Translations under genes and position numbers: made by a program
Source: Vicia villosa
Lineage: Eukaryota > Streptophyta > Magnoliopsida > Fabales > Fabaceae
Assembly (NCBI RefSeq): GCF_029867415.1
Contig: NC_081186.1
Location: 17,120,930 to 17,184,929 of the forward strand
Reading direction: 5' to 3'
DNA: 64,000 nucleotides
The notes under the pieces: generated by a model
Told to the model about the DNA's origin: nothing
Seen by the model: only the letters and a program-made list of their open reading frames with translations
Database searches by the model: none
Shown here: positions 1 through 10,067 of the stretch, one piece after another
Position numbering within the stretch: position 1 is the first letter of the stretch
Layout of the letters: every line of letters starts with the position of its first letter

Positions 1-735
1 AGGACCACATCATCCAGATAGGTCTTAAAGCACCGGATCCTTCTGATTCCCAGGATAAGTTCGCGCGCCTTTTTTGAAACTGGCCTATCACGTGATGACA
101 CACAATCATCTTCAACCTTGGCCTAATCTAAACTCATCTAATTCTGTTTCAAATTTAAACTCAGCTGACACACAGTCAGCTTCCCCTATACCCACGGTTC
201 TGCATATCCGTTGCCATAGCCTGAAAAAACAGCGAATACATCCAAACGCCACCAAAAACTTTTCGCGACCATACTATTGTGGTCGTCTCAGTCTCACAAA
301 CTTGTTGATACCTGCAATTAGGTCTAATTTTTCCTAAAACGAAAAACCCCTAATATATAACCTAGAAATTCATCCATGGTGAGACATGGCTATTGTGCCC
401 AGAAATCGAATTAAAGCTTCAGAAACATTAAAAACATCATGACAAACACAGATATACAATTAGAATTCGTTTATGATGCATGATTTGGCCTAATCGGATG
501 AGTTTAGAAAAGTGCAAACCGTGAGTTATAGTGATGCGTTCTTGATGTCTCGGGCCCTGGGAACGATTGGGAAAGCTTCCTTGAGGATCTTGGAACACGT
601 TGCAATCAACAAAACAACTTGAATTGTCCTCTAATTCAGAATTCGAAATTGAGTTTTCTTGGAGTTTTTGGACTCGGTTTTAGGGTTCTTTGGCTGCAGA
701 ATCCGTGTAACCCTTGCATCAAGCTTTGTTTGGTA

Positions 736-742
736 CTTATAG
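736..742 (-). promoter_or_regulatory. TATA-like box of Ogre LTR Z
   Basis: Minus strand reads CTATAAG, 1172 bases inside the LTR start. LTR Y has the same heptamer at the same depth (53078-53084, 1173 bases in), and LTR X has a TATATAA site about 1.2 kb in. The fixed depth in three diverged LTRs supports it as the core promoter and puts the U3 region at roughly 1.2 kb. Inferred, not measured. Confidence 0.55.
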
Positions 743-1624
743 GGGAAGCTTTAGGTCAACAAAAATTGAGCAAATCTCTTTTGAATCTTGAATTGAAGGT
801 TTTGGAAATTTGATTGAAAATATATTATGGAATCTTTCTATTTTTGCCTTAATTGAATCAATCTTCTTACAATCACCATGTGCGCGAAATTATATTGATT
901 TTGAAGTATATTTGATGATTAAAATAGATCCAAATCACATCTCTTGCCAAATATTTGATTTTCTTTTGATTTATGTGATTTTAATTCTTTTTTAATTGAA
1001 ATAAAAAATCAAAATAAATCAAATAAATCATATATTTTCGTGGCAAAGATATTTTGGGCTCTTGGATACTTGGGGATCAAGATTGAATCAAAATAACTTG
1101 GGCCCATTTGCAAAAAAATCAAGTTCTTTCATATTTTTCCATCCACAATAGTCCAACTTTAACAAGGCCTATCTCCCTCAATCTTTGAGGTATGGAGGAG
1201 TTCTAGGACTTTTTAGAAACCTTAGAGAGTCATCTAACCAGTGTCTTTTGTCCCATATCAAAATGATTTTTCATTCTCCTTGTGTGTCCTTTTGAAAAAA
1301 GTGGCTTTTTGTTGACTTTTGAAAAGGACCTATAATGTTTTGGTCCATATCTCCCAAATGAAGTATTTTTAGACTTGGCATGTGAGCGACAAATTTGTAG
1401 AGAATTCAATTTCCTTAAAAATAAGATTTGGATGGAAAATTTTGGATGTTCCATGTGAGAGTTATGGCTGGTCAAAGTTCAGTTGACTTTCTCCTATACA
1501 AACCCTAATTTAGCAACTTTTTGATTTGTTGATTTTTGATCTTTCCTAGATGAACCATGATCAATTATTGATCAAATGGTGAATGATACTTCAATATGAG
1601 GATTTTGACAAAAAATCAGGAGTT

Positions 1625-1678
1625 TTGACTGTGCTTTGACCAAAGTTGACTTTTAGGTTAACCCAGTTGACTGTTGAC
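1625..1678. promoter_or_regulatory. W-box-like TTGAC cluster in U3 of LTR Z
   Basis: TTGAC occurs five times on the plus strand in 54 bases (1625, 1636, 1646, 1667, 1674), with two more at 1312 and 1483. TTGAC is the core of the W-box bound by WRKY factors. Similar clusters lie at the matching place in LTR X (about 48224-48300) and, weaker, LTR Y (about 53946-54015). Binding is inferred from the motif only. Confidence 0.4.
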
Positions 1679-1914
1679 TTTCTGAACAATTGAATGACCA
1701 ATTCTTTGAGCTGAGACTTGATACTTGTCATAGAGGTCATGTGAGATATATTGAGCCATATGGGATGCCTTGGAGCCATTGATTCATTGTTTTTCCTTTG
1801 AACAAACCAAACCCTAGTTTCTGAGCCTTGTATAGGAGAATGTGTCTTGGAGCTTTATGTATTGATTTGAATTTGCATGAGAGAAATAGTGTGGGAAAAT
1901 TTTGGGGTATGACA

Positions 1915-1960
1915 GGTGTGTTTTGGAATGAAACAAATGACTTCCTTATATAATGAAGCA
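1915..1960 (-). repeat. 3' LTR fragment (outer piece) of the Tork-like copia element
   Basis: These 46 bases match about 43677-43722 in the intact 5' LTR of the copia element at the right (one or two differences). The left end abuts Ogre LTR Z, and the right end stops at AAGCA, where the 37-kb nested insertion begins. The LTR resumes at 39132. The rest of this LTR must lie beyond Ogre Z, left of the window. Confidence 0.85.
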
Positions 1961-3875
1961 TGTAACACCCCAAATCTACCCGGTTATTATAATAAAAGTT
2001 AGAGTATAAATTGCAAACAAATTCATTTGAGGTATCACATATTCGTCATTCAAAAACAATTACAGCTTATTTGCCTTCACATAGATACATAATCCATAAA
2101 TTTAAAATGATAATAAATTCATTACTAAAAATCACTTTGTTTAAATTCAATAATTAACTCGCAGCGGAATCAACAAACTTCATAACTATTCAAATCAAGT
2201 CGTAGCATAGTTGCTTTTCTTTTTGGGCTTTGGCCCTCCATTCTATCAAAAAAAAAATCAAGTCGTAGCATCATTGCACGGTAACTTTAAGTTACAATTT
2301 AAACCAAAACCATATAAAAATTCAGAAAAAGAAATAATAATTAAAACAATCGTTTTATCCCTCGAGTGCTACGTATCAGAGCAAGACACCAACTCGACTA
2401 ACAGCAACTAAAGAATTCATAAAATCACTTCAAAACTTTCACCGCTATCTTGAGTACCTGTCCGTTTACCACGGCAAGGGAAACATCATTCAGAAGGGGT
2501 GAGATATAGGAAAATATAAACAAAAGTATGATAATTAATATGTTAGAATTAAATCATACAAAATTATCACTTTATAACTTTTAGACGACAGCTATAACAA
2601 CAATTTAAAACTGTACAGTTATAATAACAAAATCAACAACATAATAATAATAGTTATAACAACTATTTTTCATCTTCCAGACGGTACCTGTCACAACAAG
2701 TCATTAGCATAACAACTTATAATTACAACTTCACATTATCACAATTCACTTCATATCGTCATATTCAACAACAACTCAAGTCACATCACGTCATAATTAA
2801 ATAACATTCATGCCACATATAATGAGACTCTACAATTGCACATGCATGTGGTACCCAGGGCTTCAGCCCCCATCGCCAATTTCCAGTTAACAGAGGCATC
2901 AAGGCATAAGCCTTCGTCACTAATTTGCCAATCCAGGCCGTCGCCAAAAATGCATATGTAAATGAATGCAACAAACACACACAACAAACAACATCATCGT
3001 CACAAAGGCATAAGCCTGTATCGTCGCTATACCAATAAATAGAGGTATACATCGTCAATGAAACATCCTGCAACTTCGCATAAAACAACAACAATTATCA
3101 CCACAACAACTAATTTCATCGAATCAACACGACATAATCACAACAAATAATCCATGGAAAAGTCATACACCTTAATCCCACATATAATCATCATATTCCT
3201 GGTTATATAATTCGAACCCCACCCTTACCTTGGTAAATATGGACTCTTTCACCATAGCTCTAAGCTTTTCTCCAAAAGAAATCCTTTCTAACATCAATTG
3301 AAGACACACCTAAACACCAGTTCGGGAATCAGCTTATCAGACAAACTTAAAACCCTCAAAATCAAAATCGCTCCGGTCAGAATTTACCTCTATGAGTCAG
3401 GAACGTTGTGTCCAAGTACCATAACGATCCAACGGTTGGACTGAGAGATATGCCTGATTTGTCAAGGTGAATCTATGCTGAAACTTGCTGCGAAAATTAA
3501 GGCTTCCTCCATAATTTTCTTCTTCTCTCAAGTGCTCCTCCCTTCTTTCTCTTCTCTTTTCTATTTTGCCTTTCTCCCCAAAAATAAGTTATGAGACTCC
3601 AACTCTAAAACTCTAATTTTCTCCTCTTACTATCTCTTTTCTCTTAATGGGCTTAACCCGTAATCCATCTATTACGTTTCTACTACTAAGGTCCAATTAA
3701 CTATATCTCTCATACAACTTAATTAACCCAGATAACACAAGCACACATACAATTAAATATTTCAAATAATTATTATATCACATAATAACTAAATAAATAA
3801 ATAATTATTAAAAATACCAAATAGTATAATTACTAATATAATTAATAAAAATATTAATAAAATCGGGATGTTACA
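1961..3875 (-). repeat. 3' LTR (LTR A) of the hosting gypsy-type element
   Basis: 1915 bp. Matches the right LTR base for base over long stretches (for example 1961-2190 against 24538-24770), with a small percentage of substitutions. It differs by one clear insertion of about 63 bases at 2209-2271. On the minus strand it begins TGTAACATCCCG and is preceded by the polypurine tract at 3876-3889. No open reading frame of note; the apparent frame around 2786-3094 is LTR DNA present in both copies. Confidence 0.85.
2209..2254 (+). mobile_element. Very short retroposon tail (LINE or SINE 3' end) in LTR A
   Basis: A 46-base insertion absent from the sister LTR at 24770-24790. It is flanked by the direct repeat AAATCAAGTCGTAGCAT (2192-2208 and 2255-2271) and ends in a run of A. 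Long target duplication, poly(A) end and lack of a start are the marks of target-primed reverse transcription by a LINE machinery with extreme 5' truncation. Part of the A run overlaps the duplication, so the exact duplication length is 14-17 bp. The family is not identified. Confidence 0.75.
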
Positions 3876-4052
3876 ACTCTCCCCCACTTAGAATATTTTC
3901 GTCCTCGAAAATCTATACGACATCACCATATTTAACACATCCTTCACATCCAATCCTTCGATCAAACGACAACTCGGTCACAGTTTAAATCTAGTACTTA
4001 TACCATCAATCTTCTAATACGATTGCAACATAATCCTTACTAATTTGCCAAC
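3876..4052 (-). other. 3' internal remnant and polypurine tract of the hosting element
   Basis: Minus strand ends AAGTGGGGGAGAGT directly before the LTR, a typical gypsy polypurine tract (3876-3889). The preceding bases (minus strand, about 3895-3915) contain a TTTTCGAGGACGAAAA-like stretch also found before the LTRs of the tandem element at 31170-31205 and 36325-36357. The rest is AT-rich with no frame. It ends at the CCAAC duplication (4048-4052) of the SIRE insertion. Confidence 0.7.
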
Positions 4053-5005
4053 TGAAGGATAGAAAAACACTTAGAAAGGGGGGGTTTGAATAAGTGTAGC
4101 TTTAAAACTTGTAAGATAAAAACAATTTGCACAATGATTTTTATCCTGGTTCGTTGTTAACTAAACTACTCCAGTCCACCCCCTTGGAGTGATTTACCTG
4201 ACCTGAGGATTTAATCCACTAATCACACAAGATTACAATGGTTTTCCACTTAGACAACTTCTAAGTCTTCTAGAGTATACTGATCACAACCTCACTAAAG
4301 TATTACAACAGCAATATAGTGAGGTTGATGATGAAGTTTGAGAGCTTTTTGAATTTGACAGCGTTTCTGTATATTTGCGCAAGTGTTGTATTCAGCTTCT
4401 CATCAGAACTTCAATATATAGGCGTTTGAGAAGATGACCGTTGGGAGCATTTAATGCTTTGCGTAATCCGTACAACATAGCATTTAATGTTTCACTCTTT
4501 TGTCAACTACCTCGAGCCTTGCTTTTGCTGTGTCTACTGACGTTGCCTTTAATAGCTTCTAACGTTCCTTTTGTCAGTCAGCGTAGCCTGCCATCTTGTA
4601 CTTGCTTCTGATATGATGTTTGTGTAAACAACGTTTGAATATCATCAGAGTCAAATAGCTTGGTGCAGAGCATCTTCTTGTCTTCTGACCTTGAAGTGCT
4701 TCTAAGCGTGATACCATGAGAACTTCAGTGCTTCTGCTTCTGAACTCAAGTTCTTCTGATGCTTCCATAGACCATGTTCTGATTCTGCTTGACCATCTTC
4801 TGATGTCTTGCCAGACCATGTTCTGATGTTGCATGCTGAACCTTCTGAGTCAGTGCTTCTTGCGCTGATTTTGTGCATACTCTTTATATAATTCCTGAAA
4901 TGGAAATTGCATAGTATTAGAGTACCACATTATCTCATACAAAATTCATATACATTGTTATCATCAAAAGTAAGAATATTGATCAGAACAAATCTTGTTT
5001 TAACA
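4053..5005 (-). repeat. 3' LTR of minus-strand SIRE element, with internal deletion
   Basis: Matches the 5' LTR at 23048-24181. It lacks about 180 bases present there: the text jumps from the first copy of the 'tatactgatcacaacct' block straight to 'cactaaagtattac' (near 4292-4297), skipping what lies at about 23290-23468. The deletion ends fall at short similar sequence. A poly-G run near 4076 is 7 long against about 12 in the other LTR. A TATATA site is seen on the minus strand near 4414. Confidence 0.88.
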
Positions 5006-5928
5006 ATCTCCCCCTTTTTGATGATGACAAAAACATATATAAATGATATGAATTTGCAATCAGAATATCAGACGGCTAAAGACAATTACACATCTATAGC
5101 ATAAGCATATAAACATAGTGTGTGAATATGTCTCCCCCTGAGATTAACAATCTCCCCCTGAAATAAATACGGGAAGAAATTTATAAATAAAGGACTTCCC
5201 TGAGTATTTTCCGTTTCAGTTGAGACAATCACATATGCTTAGATCTTTCAGAACATTCATAGCTTCTGATTCTTGCTTCCGTAGGACAACTTCAGAGCTT
5301 GAATTTCTTCTTGAATCATTGCATGCTAGATTGTATCAGAACATTGTTGAATGTACCAGAGCATCATCAGAGCATCTCTACATCCAGAAATGTTACAGAA
5401 CAAACTAAACGACAAAAGTCAGAGCATGAATGAATCAGAACATAATATATGTATCAGAACATATAATACGTATCAGAGCAAAAACAATAATGTTTCAGAG
5501 CATATTTAGAACTAAAACATGCATCAGAATATGTAAGGAATAAGAATGAGTTAGAGCATATTCTATCATCAGAATATCATAACATTCTTCCTTCTTGCTT
5601 CTGATCTTGAAGATTTACAACACTCAGCTTGCTTCAAATTTCCATGAGCTTGATTCCATACAGAATTGTTTTTCCTCATGTATTTTCTTCTCATGTTGAG
5701 CTTTTAAGAATATCTTCACTTCCTGCAAAACACTCAAAGACATAGATCTTGCAAGTTCTGTTAGAAATGTGGAGACTTTCACCCAGCAACTGATAAAATA
5801 AGTCAGATCATTTATCACAGTTTTCTCCCCCTTTTTGTCATAATATCAAAAACACAAAAGATTCAGATGAAAAACAAACAATATGAGAGAAAGAAGGATA
5901 ATTTTCATTGATTTGCAACAGAGAATTA
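5006..5928 (-). other. 3' UTR of minus-strand SIRE element with repeated polypurine motifs
   Basis: The true polypurine tract lies next to the LTR (5006-5023, minus strand AAAAAGGGGGAGAT). Further copies of the same purine motif occur at about 5131-5137, 5150-5157 and 5826-5837. The region is rich in 'tcagaac/atcagagc' short repeats. No frame. It is collinear with 14940-16043 in the sister copy. Confidence 0.7.
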
Positions 5929-6924
5929 TCAGAAAATATAAGGAGATGGTGGGGGAGGATTTGGTATGGTGAAAGAGTTGTGAGGTTCAGAAGGATGAGG
6001 TTGGATACTGTTTGGGATGGGGAGAGAAGATTGAGGTTCAGAAGGAGGTGGTTGGTATACTTGCCTGGGAAAGTCGTTAGTTCTTTCAGCACAGAAAGAC
6101 TCCCTGATACGCTGATCTTGATATTCTTTGGAGTTTACTTTGACAGGATCAAAAGTGACCCTTTGCTTCTTGGCTTTCTTGGATTCTTCTTCTTGAGCCT
6201 TTCTCTTCAGCCTTGCTTCTTGCTTCTTCTGATCCTTCTTCTGAAGGTCAGCCAGAGAAGGAAGCACTCTTCCACGAATCCATGCAGGATCAACAGAAGA
6301 TTGAGTTCTAACAGAAGCTTCCAAATAATGCTTAACAACCTTGTGAAGTTCAGCTTGGAACAAGGTAGCAAAGCCTTCAACTGGAATTCTTCTAGTCAGA
6401 ATATCTGGGAAGATTACAGGAGAAGAAGTTACTTCCCTGATAAGTTCCAATCTTAGCAGATCAAAAGCATTGGTGACATGCCCTTGAATGACTCCAAAGA
6501 ACTTGAACGTTCCAATAGCCCTTAGAGAATCCATCAAATCACTTTCTATCAGAATGTCTGAGATCATTCTGGCGAAAAGAATAGTATTTCTTGGAAGGTG
6601 AGGGTACTTCTCACGTTCTTCATATCTTGACTCTTCAATAGACATCTTCAGATTCTGAAAAAGAATGTTGGAGATGTTGAGTTCAATTCTTCCAATGCAG
6701 AAGAGAGTGTATATGTGATCAGGATTAATGTACGTGGAGGATAAAGATCTTCTTCTATGATGAAGAGATCCCAGAATAATCTCAGCCCAGACTTGATAGA
6801 ACGCCCTCAATGTACCAGTTTGGTGAGATTGAAGCCCAGTAGCATAAGATATTTGTCCTTCAACCTATGGCAACCTAACTCTGGTAGGAAGTGGACCAGT
6901 ACATCCTTCTTCATCATCCAGGTT
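5929..6924 (-). pseudogene. SIRE extra ORF (env-like position), 3' half, minus copy
   Basis: C-terminal part of the long ORF that follows pol. The 5' half is at 17178-17523, and the plus-strand SIRE copy lies between them, so the gene was split by the insertion. The protein (about 293 residues open from 6810) has a region alignable by eye with the plus-copy ORF (FYQVW..ILGS near its start against LYKIWTKILLG), then a Lys/Glu-rich stretch and a Pro/Ser-rich tail. An in-frame TAG at 6865-6867 interrupts the join region. I see no signal peptide or convincing membrane segment. It is shorter than the plus copy after the Lys-rich part. Role unknown. The N-terminal part resembles what databases call a putative plant transposon protein domain (from memory, unverified). 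Confidence 0.75.
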
Positions 6925-6929
6925 GTACA

Positions 6930-8065
6930 TGTTAGAACAAGATTTGTTCTGATCAATATTCTTAGTTTTGATGATAACAAGGATATGAATTGTGTATAAG
7001 ATAATGTGGTACTCTAATACTATGCAATTTCCGTTTCAATAATTATACAAAGAGTATGCACAAAATCAGCGCAAGAAGCACTGACTCAGAAGGTTCAGCA
7101 TGCAACATCAGAACATGGTCTGGCAAGACATCAGAAGATGGTCAAGCAGAATCAGAACATGGGTCTATGGAAACATCAGAACTTGAGTTCAGAAGCAGAA
7201 GCACTGAAGTTCTCATGGTATCACGCTCAGAAGCACTTCAAGGTCAGAAGACAAGAAGATGCTCTGCACCAAGCTGTTTGACTCTGATAATATTTAAACA
7301 TTGTATACACAAACATCAGATCAGAAGCAAGTACTAGATGGCAGGCTACGCTGACTGACAAAAGGAACGTTAGAAGCTATTAAAGGCAACGTCAGTAGAC
7401 ACAGCGGAAACAAGGCTCGAGGTAGTTGACAAAAGAGTGAAACATTAAATGCAATGCTGTACGGATTACGCAAAGCATTAAATGCTCCCAACGGTCATCT
7501 TCTCAAGTGCCTATAAATATGAAGTTCTGATGAGAAGCTATGTTACGAACTCTGAACCAACTTGCACATACGCTGTCAAATTCAAAAGCTCTCAAACTTC
7601 ATCATCAAGCTCACTACATTGCTATTGTAATATATTAGTGAGATTAAGCTTAAACTTTAAGAGAAATATCACAGTTGTGATTATAGCTTTTCAGAAGCAT
7701 TGTAATACTCTTAGAATTTGTTTACATTAATTTGTAAAGGACTAGAGTTATCAGGGTGTTGATCAGTATACTCTAGCAAGTCTTAGCAGTTGTCTAAGCA
7801 GATTGTTCCTAGAGTGATCAGGTTGTGATCAGGATACTCTAGAAGACTTAGAGAGTCTCTAAGTGGAAAACCATTGTAATCAAGTGTGATTAGTGGATTA
7901 AATCCTCAGGTGAGGTAAATCACTCCAAGGGGGTGGACTGGAGTAGTTTAGTTAACAACGAACCAGGATAAAAATCATTGTGCAAATTGTTTTTATCTTA
8001 CAAGTTTTAAAGCTACACTTATTCAAACCCCCCCCCCCCCTTTCTAAGTGTTTTTCTATCCTTCA
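6930..8065 (+). repeat. 5' LTR of plus-strand SIRE element
   Basis: TGTTAGAACA...CTATCCTTCA, 1136 bp. Repeated at 16044-17172. Contains a C-run of about 14 near 8029-8042, a few bases before the LTR end, that is only about 6 long in the 3' LTR. Frames seen inside (7056-7337, 7482-7730) recur in the other LTR and are not genes. Confidence 0.93.
7511..7519 (+). promoter_or_regulatory. LTR TATA box of plus-strand SIRE
   Basis: CTATAAATA, about 580 bases into the LTR, repeated in the 3' LTR at 16625-16633. The minus copy has TATATA at the matching place (about 23591-23596). Likely the U3/R boundary lies some 30 bases downstream. Confidence 0.6.
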
Positions 8066-8067
8066 AT

Positions 8068-8079
8068 TGGTATCAGAGC
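8068..8079 (+). other. Primer binding site, tRNA-Met type, plus SIRE
   Basis: TGGTATCAGAGC lies two bases after the LTR end (8065). This is the common plant copia site complementary to the 3' end of initiator tRNA-Met. The minus copy has the one-base variant TGGCATCAGAGC at 23034-23045. Confidence 0.9.
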
Positions 8080-8151
8080 GCCGGTTCTAAGGTGCAAGCA
8101 CTTAACCGTGTTTAGAAAAGATTCAGGAAGAGAAAAACGCTTCAGTAAAAG

Positions 8152-10067
8152 ATGTCTGGTGAAATTCCAACAACTACATCTACATCTGGCTCTGCTGAGC
8201 AATACAATGGTAACAATGGTTACACTAGACCACCAGTATTTGATGGTGAAAACTTTGAATACTGGAAAGATAAACTAGAAAGTTACTTTTTGGTCTAGAT
8301 GGTGAACTATGGGATCTTCTGATGGATGGTTACAAACATCCAGTAAAAGCTTCAGGCGTAAGGCTTACCAGACAAGAAATGAATGATGATCAAAAGAAGC
8401 TTTTCAAGAATAATCATAAATGTAGGACTGTTTTGCTGAATGCTATCTCTCATGCTGAGTATGAGAAGATATCTAACAGGGAAACTACCTATGATATATA
8501 TGAGTCACTGAAAATGACTCATGAGGGAAATGCTCAAGTCAAGGAGACTAAAGCTCTAGCTCGAATCCAGAAATATGAAGCCTTCAAGATGGAGGATGAT
8601 GAAGATATTGAGAAGATGTTCTCAAGATTTCAAACGCTAACTGCTGGATTAAGAGTTCTGGATAAAGGCTACACCAAGGCTGATCTTGTAAAGAAGATCA
8701 TCAGAAGCTTACCCAAAAGATGGGGTCCAATGGTGACTGCATTCAAGATTGCAAAGAATCTGAATGAGGTTTCTTTGGAAGAGCTAATCAGTGCCTTGAG
8801 AAGCCATGAAATAGAGCTGGATGCAAACGAGCCCCAAAAGAAAGGTAAGTCTATTGCATTAAAATCTAATTTTAAAAAATGCACTAACGCTTTTCAGGCT
8901 GAAGAAGATTCTGAGGAATCAGAATCAGAAGAAGAAGATGAACTGTCCATGATCTCCAGAAGGGTAAACCAACTCTAGAAGAGCAAGCAAAGGAAGTTCA
9001 AGAGCTTCAGAGGTTCAAAGAAATTTGAACGAGGAGAATCTTCCGGTGGCAGAAGATTTGACAAGAAGAAAGTTGTCTGCTATGAGTGCAATGAGCCTGG
9101 ACACTTCAATAATGAATGTCCAAAACTTCAGAAGGAGAATCCCAAGAAGAAGTTTCATAAGAAGAAAGGTCTTATGGCAACATGGGATGATTCTGAATCA
9201 GAATCAGAATCAGACTCTGAAGGAGAGCAAGCCCACTTTGCACTGATGGCCACAGTGGATGATGGATCAGAATCTACATCAGAATCAGATTCTGAAGAGG
9301 TATTTTCTGAACTATCTAGAGATGAGTTAGTTTCCAGCTTGACTGAACTTCTGGAACTCAAGGCTCACCTTAGTATCAAATACAAAAAGCTGAAAAAGCA
9401 ATTTGAATTTGAAACTAAGAAGTTGGAATCGGAGAATTCTGAACTGAAGGAAAAAGTTTTAAATCTATCCAAAAATAGTGGATCTCCTTCTGAATCAGAA
9501 AAATCCATTCCTAGTCTAAATCTTATTCTGAAAGAATATGACTCGAGCTTCAGAAAGTTCTTATCTAGAAGTATTGGCAGAAGTCATCTTGCTTCTATGA
9601 TATATGGTGTTTCTGGAAACAGAAGGTTTGACTTTGGCTATGAGGGTGATACCTCACATAAATTTGAACCTGTTGATGATATGAAAATCACATACAAGCC
9701 TTTGTATGATAAGTTCAAATATGGCCATGCACATGATATCAGGCTCACCTCACATGCACAGAGTTTTAACACTGTACACACCAAGAAGCATGTGACACAA
9801 CCTAAGAAATATCATGCTGTCAAACCTAAAGAATATCATGTTGTTCCTCCTGTTAACTATCATGCTAAACCCAAGTTCAATCAGAACTTGAGGAGAACTA
9901 ACAATAAAGGACCCAAGAAATTGTGGGTACCTAAGGAGAAGATAATTTCTGTTGCAGATATCCTTAGCTGCAAAGAGGACAAAGCACAAAATGTCATGGT
10001 ACCTGGACTCTGGGTGCTCGCGACACATGACGGGAAGAAGGTCTACATTCCAAGACCTGGTGCTTAA
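8152..10067 (+). pseudogene. gag: SIRE gag (capsid/nucleocapsid), plus copy, broken
   Basis: ATG at 8152 (MSGEIPTTTS). The capsid part has the copia-type FEYWKDKLESYF segment near residue 37. A lost base near 8286-8290 relative to the minus copy shifts the frame and gives TAG at 8296. The correct frame resumes and runs to a second break, TAG at 8976-8978, where the minus copy has TGG. A CCHC zinc knuckle (CYECNEPGHFNNEC) follows near 9079-9120, then Ser/Glu-rich and coiled-coil-like segments to TAA at 10065-10067. The last 120 bases overlap the protease frame, which lies +1. The polyprotein would package element RNA; this copy cannot make it whole. Confidence 0.88.

Larger units (their letters stand above)
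1..1914 (-). mobile_element. Ogre-type LTR (copy Z), start of a 5' LTR, cut by the window edge
   Basis: Read on the minus strand, the LTR begins TGTCATACCCC at 1914 and continues leftward past position 1. Its first 900 bases resemble the starts of LTR X (ending 48573) and LTR Y (ending 54257), with the same landmarks such as the block around 1441-1500 and the TATA-like site about 1.17 kb in. To its right there is no polypurine tract or internal DNA. Instead a copia LTR begins at once (1915), so this is the outer end of a 5' LTR, and the element body lies left of the window. The first bases of the flank, GGTGT (1915-1919), should be its target duplication, but the partner is outside the window. 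No coding sequence seen. Assignment to Ogre rests on similarity to LTR Y, which belongs to an element with Ogre genes. Confidence 0.75.

Noticed and set aside
2786..3094. Minus frame of 102 codons with Cys and Trp, near-copy at 25387-25605
   Set aside because: Lies inside the LTR pair of the hosting element; the second copy is already broken.
5908..6456. Plus-strand frame of 182 codons
   Set aside because: Antisense shadow of the SIRE extra ORF on the minus strand.
7056..7337. Ser/Arg-rich frames in the SIRE LTRs (also 16170-16451, 23750-24010, 4574-4834)
   Set aside because: They arise from 'tcagaa' repeats in the LTR and appear in every copy of it.
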